64,000 nt of DNA from assembly GCA_964023205.1 (NCBI GenBank), contig OZ026848.1, positions 32,723,912-32,787,911 on the forward strand, written 5' to 3'. This document shows positions 11,341 to 24,590 of the stretch, piece after piece; the first letter of the stretch is position 1, and each line of letters starts with the position of its first letter. The notes below the pieces were generated by a model, which was not told where the DNA came from, did no database searches, and saw only the letters and a program-made list of their open reading frames with translations. The position numbers and the translations under genes were made by a program. This DNA is from Lutraria lutraria (taxonomy: Eukaryota > Mollusca > Bivalvia > Venerida > Mactridae).

Positions 11341-12740
11341 CAGTGATTTTTTTTCAGGATTTTGTGAAGGGTCCGGTACCGTCAAAGTTGTGAAAAATTA
11401 GCGTTGTTTTCCCCCAAATTGTGAAAAAAATTGTCCATAATTGTGAAAATAGGAACATTTATTAACCATGTATTAAAATCAACCTAAAATAATCAATCAT
11501 TTGGCATACTTTGCCTGCTGCTTTGGTCTGTGCTTTCTAATAATAAGTTAAATTGTGCGTCATGATTGTAACAAAGACCTATGTATCTATAGGTTTTTTA
11601 TTGTAATTTACGTAATCTTAAAGATCTGGGTTTTTTTGGTGGTTAGGGATGGGGCCTTTTAAGATAAGATACCATAATTTGAAAGGTTTACATGAAATAT
11701 CCATTAGATGACATCCTAGCACCATGTGGTGCTGTTATCCGAAATTTGTTGTTCGAAATTAGTATACTTCGTGGACATATAAATGTACGACCATTCTTCA
11801 AAATTAATGATTCTTTGATATTTTATCAACGATAATGCTTTATGCAACATGATATTGTAGTAGATATTCCATAAATACTATCAAAACATATGATCATATT
11901 AACATCCAGTAAAGTATATAGCAACTTTCGGAAAATAGTTCAAAGTACGACCCGGACCGTACTGCATGGTACAAAACTTTATTTAATACCACTGACGATG
12001 CAGAAAGGAAGAACTCAATAGAATTGTCATCTGCATTATTACAGCTTTGGGCAATTAAAATTGGTGTTGATAGGTACAAACGAACAAACAACATTCATCG
12101 ACATGGTCAATTAAAGATATGACTACATTTCTGTAAAATTGACCTACTTTCGTTTTCAGTGGTAAACAGAGCTATTTTCGGAAAATCAATCTAAAATAAC
12201 AAATGTTAGACACAGCATTTTCAGAAAATTGCACTCGTCATCGGACATTGAAGGGTTTATTTACAAATTGTTACCTTTTCTGGCAAATTTTTGAATAGGG
12301 AAAAACTGATTTTCGAAGGGAATTTTTGGTTTCTAAGTGGGGAAAAACTAGCCTATTTCGCTTAGGGATGATGCCGATATTCGCCATTTGTTACATAAGG
12401 TAAAAAAAAACATCTTAGATGCTTGACTTTTCGTCCGTATACCAGTTCACGTTGACATCGATTCACACGTAAGATTTACACATAAGTGAACCGAAAGTAC
12501 TATGCAAACTTAGAACTCTGCGCATGCGCACATTATACGGACGATGTTATTTTGGTACGAACATTCCGACGCTTTATTTCGAAATGATATACAATGATAC
12601 GGTGTAAAATTGTGAATTTTAACACAAATTGTGAAAAATGTATCCATTTGTGAAAGGGTCCGTCGGACATAGTTTCAAGATTGTGAAAGGTCCGTTTGCA
12701 ATTGTGAATGGTACCACTTATATAGTGAAAAAAATCACTG
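11341..12740. mobile_element. 1400-bp TIR element, copy in unit 2
   Basis: Same termini and same length as the copy in unit 1; carried as passenger in the tandem unit. Confidence 0.6.
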
Positions 12741-13369
12741 TTAGTATAACCGTTCTATACGTTCATAAACGAAACTTGTCGACCCTCGTAAATATTCTCT
12801 ATAACGGCAAGCATGAAACTTGACGACCCTCGTAAATATAATCTATAAAGGCAAGCATGCCATTCCGTACTCATAATCAAAGTTAGGCAACTAAACAAAT
12901 TATTTAAAATACATATGTTATATGTATTCATAAATATTCTCAATGCTTATCAGCATAGACATTATAGTCTAGCAAATCAAAATGGCCGCCACGCCAATTC
13001 ATAAGTTATCTAAATTCACATACTTAGATTAACTATTATAAAAAATGTATATACTTCAACGAAAGTATTCATATAATCTCAAGTCTAGTGAGTCTAGTAT
13101 TATACTGATAATACTCCAAATTACAAGAACAGCAAATTTGTTGTCTTAAAACCCAGTATTCATATTTATATGAATTAATTGATGAATGCATTTATACAAT
13201 CCAAACATTCGAATACACCCGACACATGCAATATATACCATCTAGTTACAGTTAGGAAGCCACGCCTGTCTTAATCGCTGACATCAAAATGTAAATACAC
13301 ATCAAACTTCTCAGAATATCATTCTCAATGCTAACATTCTAAACTTTAGATCTACATTTCTGAACATTC

Positions 13370-13807
13370 CTATACCATTTTACATGGTGTGTAATTTTCT
13401 TTTTTGGTCGGTAAATCTATCCATTCAACAACATTAGAAATAAAACGACCATCGTGCAAAAGCAACGGCCAACATTTTGAAGATTGCCAATACGGTATGA
13501 TTCCATTAACTTTGTCGACTTGCAACTCAGTTTTAATAACTCTTGCGAGTATTAAAACAGGAGGGACAAATAACCCCCTAATACTCAGCAAATACAACTA
13601 CGCCCGCGCAATTTTCATTCCAAAACTGAGAATAAAAAAAATTTGACAAAGGTAATTTGTTGTTGTGATTGGATGTGAACCAATCTATTTCTAGTCTACC
13701 CAATTTTTGCCACAATCATTTTATCATTATAACTTGACGATGATATTCACAGCTTGATTATCAGTAAACCATTTAACCTTACGCCCTCCCAAAATATGAC
13801 TGAGAGA
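13370..13807 (-). pseudogene. DIRS-like retrotransposon 3' fragment, unit 2
   Basis: Near-identical to the fragment in unit 1, with the same stops and the same uninterrupted gatattcacagcttg site. Confidence 0.7.
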
Positions 13808-13985
13808 CTGCCAACTTCACGCTGCTGGGCATGTCTGCTAGGCTGCTGGGCTGCCAACTTCACGCTGCTAGGCTGCTGGGCTGCCAACTTCACGGACATT
13901 AAACAGAGCTATTTTCGGAAAATCAATCTAAAATAACAAATGTTAGACACAGCATTTTCAGAAAATTGCACTCGTCATCGGACAT
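13808..13985. repeat. Unit 2/3 junction: filler repeats plus copied 86-bp segment
   Basis: Same structure as the unit 1/2 junction; the copied segment is 13,900-13,985. Confidence 0.85.
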
Positions 13986-15050
13986 ATCTAGAACAAACCA
14001 GCTATAACATGTTCCAATGAGTGGTATGTTATAAAAACTCAGTTTGTGAATTTTCTTTCACATGAGTTAAACAATTCATTCTGTTTAGTTCTGTTATTAC
14101 TTTGTTTGGATATTGGGAATCTACGACAGCTCATTATTGAACCAAAAATGTAAGTTTTATTTCAACAAATTATATTTACCATAAATTATAATTGTATAAT
14201 TGCATCTGAAACGATACATAGATGTGCTTTCAACATGTTCCATTACATTGATGGCTAGTTATGTCTAGTGTCTTCTGCGTTATAAAAATATTACAAGATA
14301 TTCGTGTATAGAAAACAATTTGAGCATATTTAACTATAAAACAGAAAACTTAAATTGTTTGGTTGTTTTGGCGACTTGATTTCAATTTCAGCGAATGTTG
14401 TTTCTACATATTGCTCGCACTAGAGACGTATAAATATCACGTATCACTACTAATTTTCACAAAGAAAATCCTGATTTTGTAGTAAATAAAATTTCTGATA
14501 TTACATGTACATGCATAAATTTTCCATTTTCTGAAAATTTATTTTTAAAACTATTGCTGTCGAGTTTTTCAAATATCAATGCTGACTGTTAGTTTTATTA
14601 CACTATACTACCTACTTATGCAATTTTAAACAAAAATAATCTAGTCGTACCCATCTTTTCAGGCCGATTACATTCTAGTAGGTATAGCTAAAAACTAACT
14701 GAAACAGGAGCTTTCAGAAGACAGCACGCTCGACTTTTATAAAATGCTTGATAGCGGAGAAAAATCTAAGTGAAAAGCGTCATAACACTGGAGATACCGT
14801 TAACAGAGTTATGCTGCTTGTCCTACAGATGCGCCTTGTCCCCATAAGGAAGTATTCAAAGTTTGAGTTGAATATCTTTGAAAATCTTCAAAATATTGTA
14901 CTATTTTACCTATTTAAAAAAAAACATCTAGGTAAAACAGGGGCATACCTCTAAACATACTGTTTACAGAGTTATTCTGCTTGTCCTATAGATGCGCCTT
15001 GTAAAGTAAAATCAATAAGCATCAGGTTACAAAATTGACATATGTATTAA

Positions 15051-16450
15051 CAGTGATTTTTTTTCAGGATTTTGTGAAGGGTCCGGTACCGTCAAAGTTG
15101 TGAAAAATTAGCGTTGTTTTCCCCCAAATTGTGAAAAAAATTGTCCATAATTGTGAAAATAGGAACATTTATTAACCATGTATTAAAATCAACCTAAAAT
15201 AATCAATCATTTGGCATACTTTGCCTGCTGCTTTGGTCTGTGCTTTCTAATAATAAGTTGAATTGTGCGTCATGATTGTAACAAAGACCTATGTATCTAT
15301 AGGTTTTTTATTGTAATTTACGTAATCTTAAAGATCTGGGTTTTTTTGGTGGTTAGGGATGGGGCCTTTTAAGATAAGATACCATAATTTGAAAGGTTTA
15401 CATGAAATATCCATTAGATGACATCCTAGCACCATGTGGTGCTGTTATCCGAAATTTGTTGTTCGAAATTAGTATACTTCGTGGACATATAAATGTACGA
15501 CCATTCTTCAAAATTAATGATTCTTTGATATTTTATCAACGATAATGCTTTATGCAACATGATATTGTAGTAGATATTCCATAAATACTATCAAAACATA
15601 TGATCATATTAACATCCAGTAAAGTATATAGCAACTTTCGGAAAATAGTTCAAAGTACGACCCGGACCGTACTGCATGGTACAAAACTTTATTTAATACC
15701 ACTGACGATGCAGAAAGGAAGAACTCAATAGAATTGTCATCTGCATTATTACAGCTTTGGGCAATTAAAATTGGTGTTGATAGATACAAACGAACAAACA
15801 ACATTCATCGACATGGTCAATTAAAGATATGACTACATTTCTGTAAAATTGACCTACTTTCGTTTTCAGTGGTAAACAGAGCTATTTTCGGAAAATCAAT
15901 CTAAAATAACAAATGTTAGACACAGCATTTTCAGAAAATTGCACTCGTCATCGGACATTGAAGGGTTTATTTACAAATTGTTACCTTTTCTGGCAAATTT
16001 TTGAATAGGGAAAAACTGATTTTCGAAGGGAATTTTTGGTTTCTAAGTGGGGAAAAACTAGCCTATTTCGCTTAGGGATGATGCCGATATTCGCCATTTG
16101 TTACATAAGGTAAAAAAAAACATCTTAGATGCTTGACTTTTCGTCCGTATACCAGTTCACGTTGACATCGATTCACACGTAAGATTTACACATAAGTGAA
16201 CCGAAAGTACTATGCAAACTTAGAACTCTGCGCATGCGCACATTATACGGACGATGTTATTTTGGTACGAACATTCCGACGCTTTATTTCGAAATGATAT
16301 ACAATGATACGGTGTAAAATTGTGAATTTTAACACAAATTGTGAAAAATGTATCCATTTGTGAAAGGGTCCGTCGGACATAGTTTCAAGATTGTGAAAGG
16401 TCCGTTTGCAATTGTGAATGGTACCACTTATATAGTGAAAAAAATCACTG
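15051..16450. mobile_element. 1400-bp TIR element, copy in unit 3
   Basis: Same termini and length; passenger of the tandem unit. Confidence 0.6.
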
Positions 16451-17079
16451 TTAGTATAACCGTTCTATACGTTCATAAACGAAACTTGTCGACCCTCGTA
16501 AATATTCTCTATAACGGCAAGCATGAAACTTGACGACCCTCGTAAATATAATCTATAAAGGCAAGCATGCCATTCCGTACTCATAATCAAAGTTAGGCAA
16601 CTAAACAAATTATTTAAAATACATATGTTATATGTATTCATAAATATTCTCAATGCTTATCAGCATAGACATTATAGTCTAGCAAATCAAAATGGCCGCC
16701 ACGCCAATTCATAAGTTATCTAAATTCACATACTTAGATTAACTATTATAAAAAATGTATATACTTCAACGAAAGTATTCATATAATCTCAAGTCTAGTG
16801 AGTCTAGTATTATACTGATAATACTCCAAATTACAAGAACAGCAAATTTGTTGTCTTAAAACCCAGTATTCATATTTATATGAATTAATTGATGAATGCA
16901 TTTATACAATCCAAACATTCGAATACACCCGACACATGCAATATATACCATCTAGTTACAGTTAGGAAGCCACGCCTGTCTTAATCGCTGACATCAAAAT
17001 GTAAATACACATCAAACTTCTCAGAATATCATTCTCAATGCTAACATTCTAAACTTTAGATCTACATTTCTGAACATTC

Positions 17080-17517
17080 CTATACCATTTTACATGGTGT
17101 GTAATTTTCTTTTTTGGTCGGTAAATCTATCCATTCAACAACATTAGAAATAAAACGACCATCGTGCAAAAGCAACGGCCAACATTTTGAAGATTGCCAA
17201 TACGGTATGATTCCATTAACTTTGTCGACTTGCAACTCAGTTTTAATAACTCTTGCGAGTATTAAAACAGGAGGGACAAATAACCCCCTAATACTCAGCA
17301 AATACAACTACGCCCGCGCAATTTTCATTCCAAAACTGAGAATAAAAAAAATTTGACAAAGGTAATTTGTTGTTGTGATTGGATGTGAACCAATCTATTT
17401 CTAGTCTACCCAATTTTTGCCACAATCATTTTATCATTATAACTTGACGATGATATTCACAGCTTGATTATCAGTAAACCATTTAACCTTACGCCCTCCC
17501 AAAATATGACTGAGAGA
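17080..17517 (-). pseudogene. DIRS-like retrotransposon 3' fragment, unit 3
   Basis: Near-identical to the fragments in units 1 and 2; uninterrupted site retained. Confidence 0.7.
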
Positions 17518-17695
17518 CTGCCAACTTCACGCTGCTGGGCATGTCTGCTAGGCTGCTGGGCTGCCAACTTCACGCTGCTAGGCTGCTGGGCTGCCAACTT
17601 CACGGACATTAAACAGAGCTATTTTCGGAAAATCAATCTAAAATAACAAATGTTAGACACAGCATTTTCAGAAAATTGCACTCGTCATCGGACAT
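17518..17695. repeat. Unit 3/4 junction: filler repeats plus copied 86-bp segment
   Basis: Same structure again; the copied segment is 17,610-17,695. Unit 4 has no such junction at its right end. Confidence 0.85.
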
Positions 17696-20600
17696 ATCTA
17701 GAACAAACCAGCTATAACATGTTCCAATGAGTGGTATGTTATAAAAACTCAGTTTGTGAATTTTCTTTCACATGAGTTAAACAATTCATTCTGTTTAGTT
17801 CTGTTATTACTTTGTTTGGATATTGGGAATCTACGACAGCTCATTATTGAACCAAAAATGTAAGTTTTATTTCAACAAATTATATTTACCATAAATTATA
17901 ATTGTATAATTGCATCTGAAACGATACATAGATGTGCTTTCAACATGTTCCATTACATTGATGGCTAGTTATGTCTAGTGTCTTCTGCGTTATAAAAATA
18001 TTACAAGATATTCGTGTATAGAAAACAATTTGAGCATATTTAACTATAAAACAGAAAACTTAAATTGTTTGGTTGTTTTGGCGACTTGATTTCAATTTCA
18101 GCGAATGTTGTTTCTACATATTGCTCGCACTAGAGACGTATAAATATCACGTATCACTACTAATTTTCACAAAGAAAATCCTGATTTTGTAGTAAATAAA
18201 ATTTCTGATATTACATGTACATGCATAAATTTTCCATTTTCTGAAAATTTATTTTTAAAACTATTGCTGTCGAGTTTTTCAAATATCAATGCTGACTGTT
18301 AGTTTTATTACACTATACTACCTACTTATGCAATTTTAAACAAAAATAATCTAGTCGTACCCATCTTTTCAGGCCGATTACATTCTAGTAGGTATAGCTA
18401 AAAACTAACTGAAACAGGAGCTTTCAGAAGACAGCACGCTCGACTTTTATAAAATGCTTGATAGCGGAGAAAAATCTAAGTGAAAAGCGTCATAACACTG
18501 GAGATACCGTTAACAGAGTTATGCTGCTTGTCCTACAGATGCGCCTTGTCCCCATAAGGAAGTATTCAAAGTTTGAGTTGAATATCTTTGAAAATCTTCA
18601 AAATATTGTACTATTTTACCTATTTAAAAAAAAACATCTAGGTAAAACAGGGGCATACCTCTAAACATACTGTTTACAGAGTTATTCTGCTTGTCCTATA
18701 GATGCGCCTTGTAAAGTAAAATCAATAAGCATCAGGTTACAAAATTGACATATGTATTAACAGTGATTTTTTTTCAGGATTTTGTGAAGGGTCCGGTACC
18801 GTCAAAGTTGTGAAAAATTAGCGTTGTTTTCCCCCAAATTGTGAAAAAAATTGTCCATAATTGTGAAAATAGGAACATTTATTAACCATGTATTAAAATC
18901 AACCTAAAATAATCAATCATTTGGCATACTTTGCCTGCTGCTTTGGTCTGTGCTTTCTAATAATAAGTTGAATTGTGCGTCATGATTGTAACAAAGACCT
19001 ATGTATCTATAGGTTTTTTATTGTAATTTACGTAATCTTAAAGATCTGGGTTTTTTTGGTGGTTAGGGATGGGGCCTTTTAAGATAAGATACCATAATTT
19101 GAAAGGTTTACATGAAATATCCATTAGATGACATCCTAGCACCATGTGGTGCTGTTATCCGAAATTTGTTGTTCGAAATTAGTATACTTCGTGGACATAT
19201 AAATGTACGACCATTCTTCAAAATTAATGATTCTTTGATATTTTATCAACGATAATGCTTTATGCAACATGATATTGTAGTAGATATTCCATAAATACTA
19301 TCAAAACATATGATCATATTAACATCCAGTAAAGTATATAGCAACTTTCGGAAAATAGTTCAAAGTACGACCCGGACCGTACTGCATGGTACAAAACTTT
19401 ATTTAATACCACTGACGATGCAGAAAGGAAGAACTCAATAGAATTGTCATCTGCATTATTACAGCTTTGGGCAATTAAAATTGGTGTTGATAGATACAAA
19501 CGAACAAACAACATTCATCGACATGGTCAATTAAAGATATGACTACATTTCTGTAAAATTGACCTACTTTCGTTTTCAGTGGTAAACAGAGCTATTTTCG
19601 GAAAATCAATCTAAAATAACAAATGTTAGACACAGCATTTTCAGAAAATTGCACTCGTCATCGGACATTGAAGGGTTTATTTACAAATTGTTACCTTTTC
19701 TGGCAAATTTTTGAATAGGGAAAAACTGATTTTCGAAGGGAATTTTTGGTTTCTAAGTGGGGAAAAACTAGCCTATTTCGCTTAGGGATGATGCCGATAT
19801 TCGCCATTTGTTACATAAGGTAAAAAAAAACATCTTAGATGCTTGACTTTTCGTCCGTATACCAGTTCACGTTGACATCGATTCACACGTAAGATTTACA
19901 CATAAGTGAACCGAAAGTACTATGCAAACTTAGAACTCTGCGCATGCGCACATTATACGGACGATGTTATTTTGGTACGAACATTCCGACGCTTTATTTC
20001 GAAATGATATACAATGATACGGTGTAAAATTGTGAATTTTAACACAAATTGTGAAAAATGTATCCATTTGTGAAAGGGTCCGTCGGACATAGTTTCAAGA
20101 TTGTGAAAGGTCCGTTTGCAATTGTGAATGGTACCACTTATATAGTGAAAAAAATCACTGTTAGTATAACCGTTCTATACGTTCATAAACGAAACTTGTC
20201 GACCCTCGTAAATATTCTCTATAACGGCAAGCATGAAACTTGACGACCCTCGTAAATATAATCTATAAAGGCAAGCATGCCATTCCGTACTCATAATCAA
20301 AGTTAGGCAACTAAACAAATTATTTAAAATACATATGTTATATGTATTCATAAATATTCTCAATGCTTATCAGCATAGACATTATAGTCTAGCAAATCAA
20401 AATGGCCGCCACGCCAATTCATAAGTTATCTAAATTCACATACTTAGATTAACTATTATAAAAAATGTATATACTTCAACGAAAGTATTCATATAATCTC
20501 AAGTCTAGTGAGTCTAGTATTATACTGATAATACTCCAAATTACAAGAACAGCAAATTTGTTGTTTTAAAACCCAGTATTCATATTTATATGAATTAATT

Positions 20601-21184
20601 GATGAATGCATTTATACAATCCAAATATTCGAATACACCCGACACATGCAATATATATACCATCTAGTTACAGTTAGGAAGCCACGCCTGTCTTAATCGC
20701 TGAATCAAAATGTAAATACACATCAAACTTCTCAGAATATCAATCTCAATGCTAACATTCTAAACTTTAAATCTACATTTCTGAACATTCCTATACCATT
20801 TTACATGGTGTGTAATTTTCTTTTTTGGTCGGTAAATCTATCCATTCAACGACAATATAATTAAAACGACCATCGTGCAAAAGCAACGGCCAAACTTTGA
20901 AGATTGCCAATACGGTATGATAAGAACTCCATTAACTTTGTCGACTTGCATCTTTTTAATAACTCTTGCTAGTATTAAAACAGGAGGGACAAATAACCCC
21001 CTTTGTTCACCCTAATACTCGGCAAATGCATCTACGCCCGCGCAATTTTCATTCCAAAACTGAGAATAAAAAAAAATTAATAAAGGTAATTTGTTGTTGT
21101 GATTGGATGCGAACCAATCTACTTCTAGTCGACCCAATTTTTGCCACAATCATTTTATCATTATAACTTGACGATGATATTCAC
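17693..21184. repeat. Tandem unit 4, terminal and partly diverged
   Basis: Matches unit 3 almost perfectly up to about 20,558. It then carries many substitutions and indels (tcttaaaa to ttttaaaa, extra 'ta' near 20,655, insertions near 20,920 and 21,003) up to the foldback insertion at 21,185. Confidence 0.9.
18761..20160. mobile_element. 1400-bp TIR element, copy in unit 4
   Basis: Same termini and length; passenger of the tandem unit. Confidence 0.6.
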
Positions 21185-21539
21185 CACACCGTATACCCCG
21201 AAGAGCCGAACACAGTTGTTCAGGCGAACACAGTTGTCGATAAAGTTTACAGTTTCGAACGGAAAATAAGGATCGGCTTAATTTATAGTTATCTTGAAGG
21301 ATCCGAACAAAACCAATCATATACATTTATTCGCTATTGAAAATGGAATAAATACTCGAAATTGTGAGGAAAACCGTGCATTTTTCAGCGAGAAATCGCT
21401 AGAAATTGATGCATATAGACGGCCTGCCCTCGTATTTTCGAGAACGTCAAGCACAGTTTATAGTAAAAGTTGCGAACCTCGAATACAGTTAGAACGTTAG
21501 ATGTGATAACGCTTAACACAGTCGCCATACACTTCTTAC
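21185..21539 (+). repeat. Left arm of foldback element
   Basis: 355 bp, inverted match to 22,964-23,481 with few mismatches. The short ORF at 21,294-21,500 lies inside the arm and is probably chance. Confidence 0.9.
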
Positions 21540-22963
21540 AGCATCCTTTTCTAATCGTTTAATGTTGTATGTAGATTTACTGATAATGATTTAGACCTAA
21601 AAGAAATAAAATTACGTTACACATAGCATTTAGAAATGGATTCTTTTTAAATATATGAACTAATTTAAGTCTGAATGCCTTGAATTGGTAAGTCTATACT
21701 ATTGTATGAGAAGATATATTTGGTGACCGGACTATAGTTTACTGAAAATATTTATATACGGTCGAATAACAGTCTAACAGGAGTGATGCAATTACTCACA
21801 CAATTTTAGGCCCTATTTACTTTTATTTCATTGCACCAAATACTGACTTGTACGAGATCTGAGGGAATTATATTTTTTCCATGGTCATCTGTTGTTATGT
21901 CCGTCCGTCTATCTGTCGGTCTGTCACAGATTATTTCCGCTCTGTAACTCTTTAGCCTTTGGGAGGGTTTTCAAGTAATTTGTAATGATTTGTGTCAAGG
22001 TCACAGATGATTATCAAAGGTCATTTTGCTCGATTCTTTTGCTAATATTTGCTATAACGTTGTTATTAATGAATGGACTGCCTTCATACTTTGAGACATT
22101 AACCCAATGGACAAGACATTTAAGAAGACCATAAACGACATTTGCCTTCAATGTCCAAATACTAGTAATATTATTGAATTCTGTTGGAATATTTTTATTT
22201 GGATTGCAGTTAATTTTGTCAATAAAAATTAATTAAATAAATATTTGAACAAAACAACACCTACGACATTCCGCTTTCTCTTATGTTTTTAAAGCTAAAA
22301 CTCTCTCTAGTTTCCATCACCACACCACAAATAAATAATTGAATGCACATTCCATACAATACAAATAATTCGATGCTTCACATGTCACCGGACACAACAA
22401 AGATGTTCATAAGTTCATTCATAAAAACAACATTTACAGTGTAGGATTTACAGTCGGACCATGCATTGTACAATTATGGCCCTTAGGCACTGCACTGTCT
22501 TTCGCTGGTCTTATTCACTGTGATTTCTTATCTAATTTCTTGAATACTTAACGTACTCACAAGACCTAAATGTTCCAAACCTAACCCAAACCCTTACCCC
22601 ACAACTAACCTCTGGTGTGTGCGAGCAGACAGACTGTGACGGTCAGACGGACATATTTACTGTTACTTATTATCCAAACAGCCGTCTAATATTCATCCGT
22701 TCGCTATCATGGACAGATGGACGGACAAAGCGGCATCCATATACACGTATATCTTCGCCCGGCTTTCAAGACGCATAAAAGTATATGACTAAAACATAGT
22801 ACCTAAGGCAGTTTTCATATTCATACTACGTATTAGAAAAACACATGGAAAGTTGCGCTTCATTTGGACTAAGGTCGACAGTATTATATCCACTTTGTAA
22901 AATGTATGTACGTATAACACAGATAATCGGGAATTTTGGGTTTAAAAGTCTAAAAAGGGTGCG

Positions 22964-23481
22964 GTAAGAAGTGTATGGCGACTGTGTTAAGCGTTATCAT
23001 ATCTAACGTTCTAACTGTATTCGAGGTTCGCAACTTTTACAATAAACTGTGCTTGACGTTCTCAAAAATACGAGGGCAGGCCGTCTATATGCATCAATTT
23101 CTCTAAGGAAAATGGGAATGGAAAGCTGGGATTTCGCATATTGAGAGAAAATAGATTGGAGTAAATGATGGTATCTTTATAAAGGTTCACTTTTGTGTAA
23201 AAAGGCATTTACGGGTCTGGATTCATCAGATCACGCGTTTTCTTTAAAAAATAGCAGACATTTCTAGCGATTTCTCGCTGAAAAATGCACGGTTTTCCTC
23301 ACAATTTCGAGTATATATTCCATTTTCAATAGCGAATAAATGTATATGATTGGTTTTGTTCGGATCCTTCAAGATAACTATAAATTAAGCCGATCCTTAT
23401 TTTCCGTTCGAAACTGTAAACTTTATCGGCAACTGTGTTCGCCTGAACAACTGTGTTCGGCTCTTCGGGGTATACGGTGTG
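22964..23481 (-). repeat. Right arm of foldback element, with nested insertion
   Basis: Inverted match to the left arm, interrupted between 23,102 and 23,260 by foreign sequence. Confidence 0.9.
23103..23259. mobile_element. 157-bp insertion nested in the right arm
   Basis: Absent from the left arm. Flanked by direct repeats ATTTCT at 23,097-23,102 and 23,260-23,265, while the left arm has the motif once. It has no clear terminal inverted repeats and no ORF. Likely a small SINE or MITE fragment. Confidence 0.7.
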
Positions 23482-24590
23482 TTCACAGCTTGATTATCAG
23501 TTAACCATTTAACCTTACGCCCTCCCAAAATATGACTGAGAGACTGCAAAACCCGCAGTACTGCAACTAATTCCCTCCAGATAGAAGATTTTAATTTTTC
23601 ATCATTGTTCCACATACCATGTGCTACCCCATTAAGTTATTTTACCTCATATCCTGCAAAGCCTGTACCACTAGCATCGCTATACACAAACTTAGTGAAA
23701 ATATCACCAACATAAACCAATTTCATCATCAAAATTTGTAAAATTTCAACTGAGCTTTACTTTCTGTGGATAACTGAACGTGGGTATTCTACGAAATCGC
23801 CTCAACTATATAGTTAAATATCTGGTCATAATTTGAGACGCGTGTCATAGTACTAAAGACATTGATATGATCTGACCTACAAAACTGGCAACATTTTTAA
23901 CATGAACTCGCCTGTGCCTATTTAAAGAATTCTCAATTTCTAATAATGTATTAATAGTTTTCTGAATTCTCCTCTCTGGAGTATACACACAATACATGGA
24001 AGAGTCAATGATAGTCCCCAAAAACTCAATTTTCTTCACTGGAACCCAAAAAGATTTTTCTGCTTTAGGTAAAAACCAGATTTTAATAAGTTATCCGTTT
24101 GACAGAAGCTGCTACCTCTGTGCACCCTGGCAAATCTTTATCACACCCATAACCATCACTATCCTCTTACCTTCTCCCCTCCATTTAGCAATTAAAGGTC
24201 TGGTTAATTTTGAAAATATACAAAGGCTGTACTTATCCCAAAAGGTAATATCAAAAATGTATAGTATGAGACAAAATGATATGCAGAATGAATATCAAAC
24301 TTAAACATGTAACAATCAGGTCAAACATAATTTATTCCGATTCTAATGTCCTCATATTTAACCAAATGTTTCCATAAATTCTTGTTTACATGCCGTAAAT
24401 CAAGTATCAAGCGTTTCTTTCCGCATGGCTGAACAGCAACTGTCAATGGATTTACAACGGTAGGAATACTATAGTTCAATTTTCTTATACTCACGGTCGA
24501 ATACAGGACGATACCATTGTAAAGGTAATCACTGTAAATTGATTGCCAAAATAAGTTTGAATCCCTAGTGTCATTCACGTGAACCACAGT

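Larger units (their letters stand above)
10274..13982. repeat. Tandem unit 2
   Basis: 3709 bp; nearly identical to units 3 and 4, with a one-base shorter A-run near 11,208 and a few private substitutions. Confidence 0.9.
13983..17692. repeat. Tandem unit 3
   Basis: 3710 bp; essentially identical to the first ~2.87 kb of unit 4. Confidence 0.9.
6571..21184. repeat. Tandem array of a ~3.7-kb unit, four copies
   Basis: The unit starting catatctagaacaaaccagc recurs at 6571, 10,274, 13,983 and 17,693, giving spacings of 3703, 3709 and 3710 bp. Copies are nearly identical over their length. Unit 1 is the most diverged of the repeated parts; units 3 and 4 are virtually the same up to about 20,558. 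Each unit holds a 1400-bp TIR element, a 45-bp local duplication (first copy near 9067-9155) and a minus-strand DIRS-like fragment. Units 1-3 end in a filler junction; unit 4 instead runs on into the longer DIRS-like pseudogene. The short ORFs repeated in each unit are not genes. Confidence 0.95.
21185..23481. mobile_element. Foldback element with 355-bp inverted arms, TSD TTCAC
   Basis: The left arm (21,185-21,539) starts cacaccgtataccccgaaga; the right arm (22,964-23,481) ends in its reverse complement. Without a 163-bp secondary insertion the right arm is also 355 bp. The element is flanked by TTCAC at 21,180-21,184 and 23,482-23,486. The uninterrupted sequence gatattcacagcttg survives in tandem units 1-3 (for example at 10,032-10,046), so insertion and target duplication are directly visible. 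The 1.42-kb centre has no transposase-like ORF but has tgtccgtccgtc-type wording near 21,899 and 22,690. It is non-autonomous; superfamily not identified. Confidence 0.92.
20775..24590 (-). pseudogene. DIRS-like RT/RNase H pseudogene, split by a foldback insertion
   Basis: Minus-strand pieces in protein order. 24,321-24,587: reverse transcriptase fingers, NPLTVAVQPCGKKRLILDLR and HVNKNLWK. About 24,100-24,300: LPFGISTA followed by disrupted sequence with no visible (Y/L)xDD box. 23,845-24,039: EFLGTIIDSSMYCVYTPERR, the thumb. 23,490-23,615: RNase H with SSIWRELVAVLRVLQS and VKWLTDNQAVN. The frame is cut at 23,482 by the foldback element. The C-terminal part (about 20,775-21,184) resumes on the other side. 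DIRS-type elements are tyrosine-recombinase retrotransposons; no recombinase, Gag or terminal repeats are seen here. Several stops make it dead. DIRS-like is my best placement, from the RT/RNase H wording. Confidence 0.7.

Noticed and set aside
6571..21184. CRISPR-like or bacterial repeat array
   Set aside because: Unit length (3.7 kb), composition and eukaryotic context rule it out.
21294..21500. 68-codon ORF in the left foldback arm
   Set aside because: Opens with a non-ATG codon in the reading given, lies wholly in an inverted arm, and is interrupted in the right arm.
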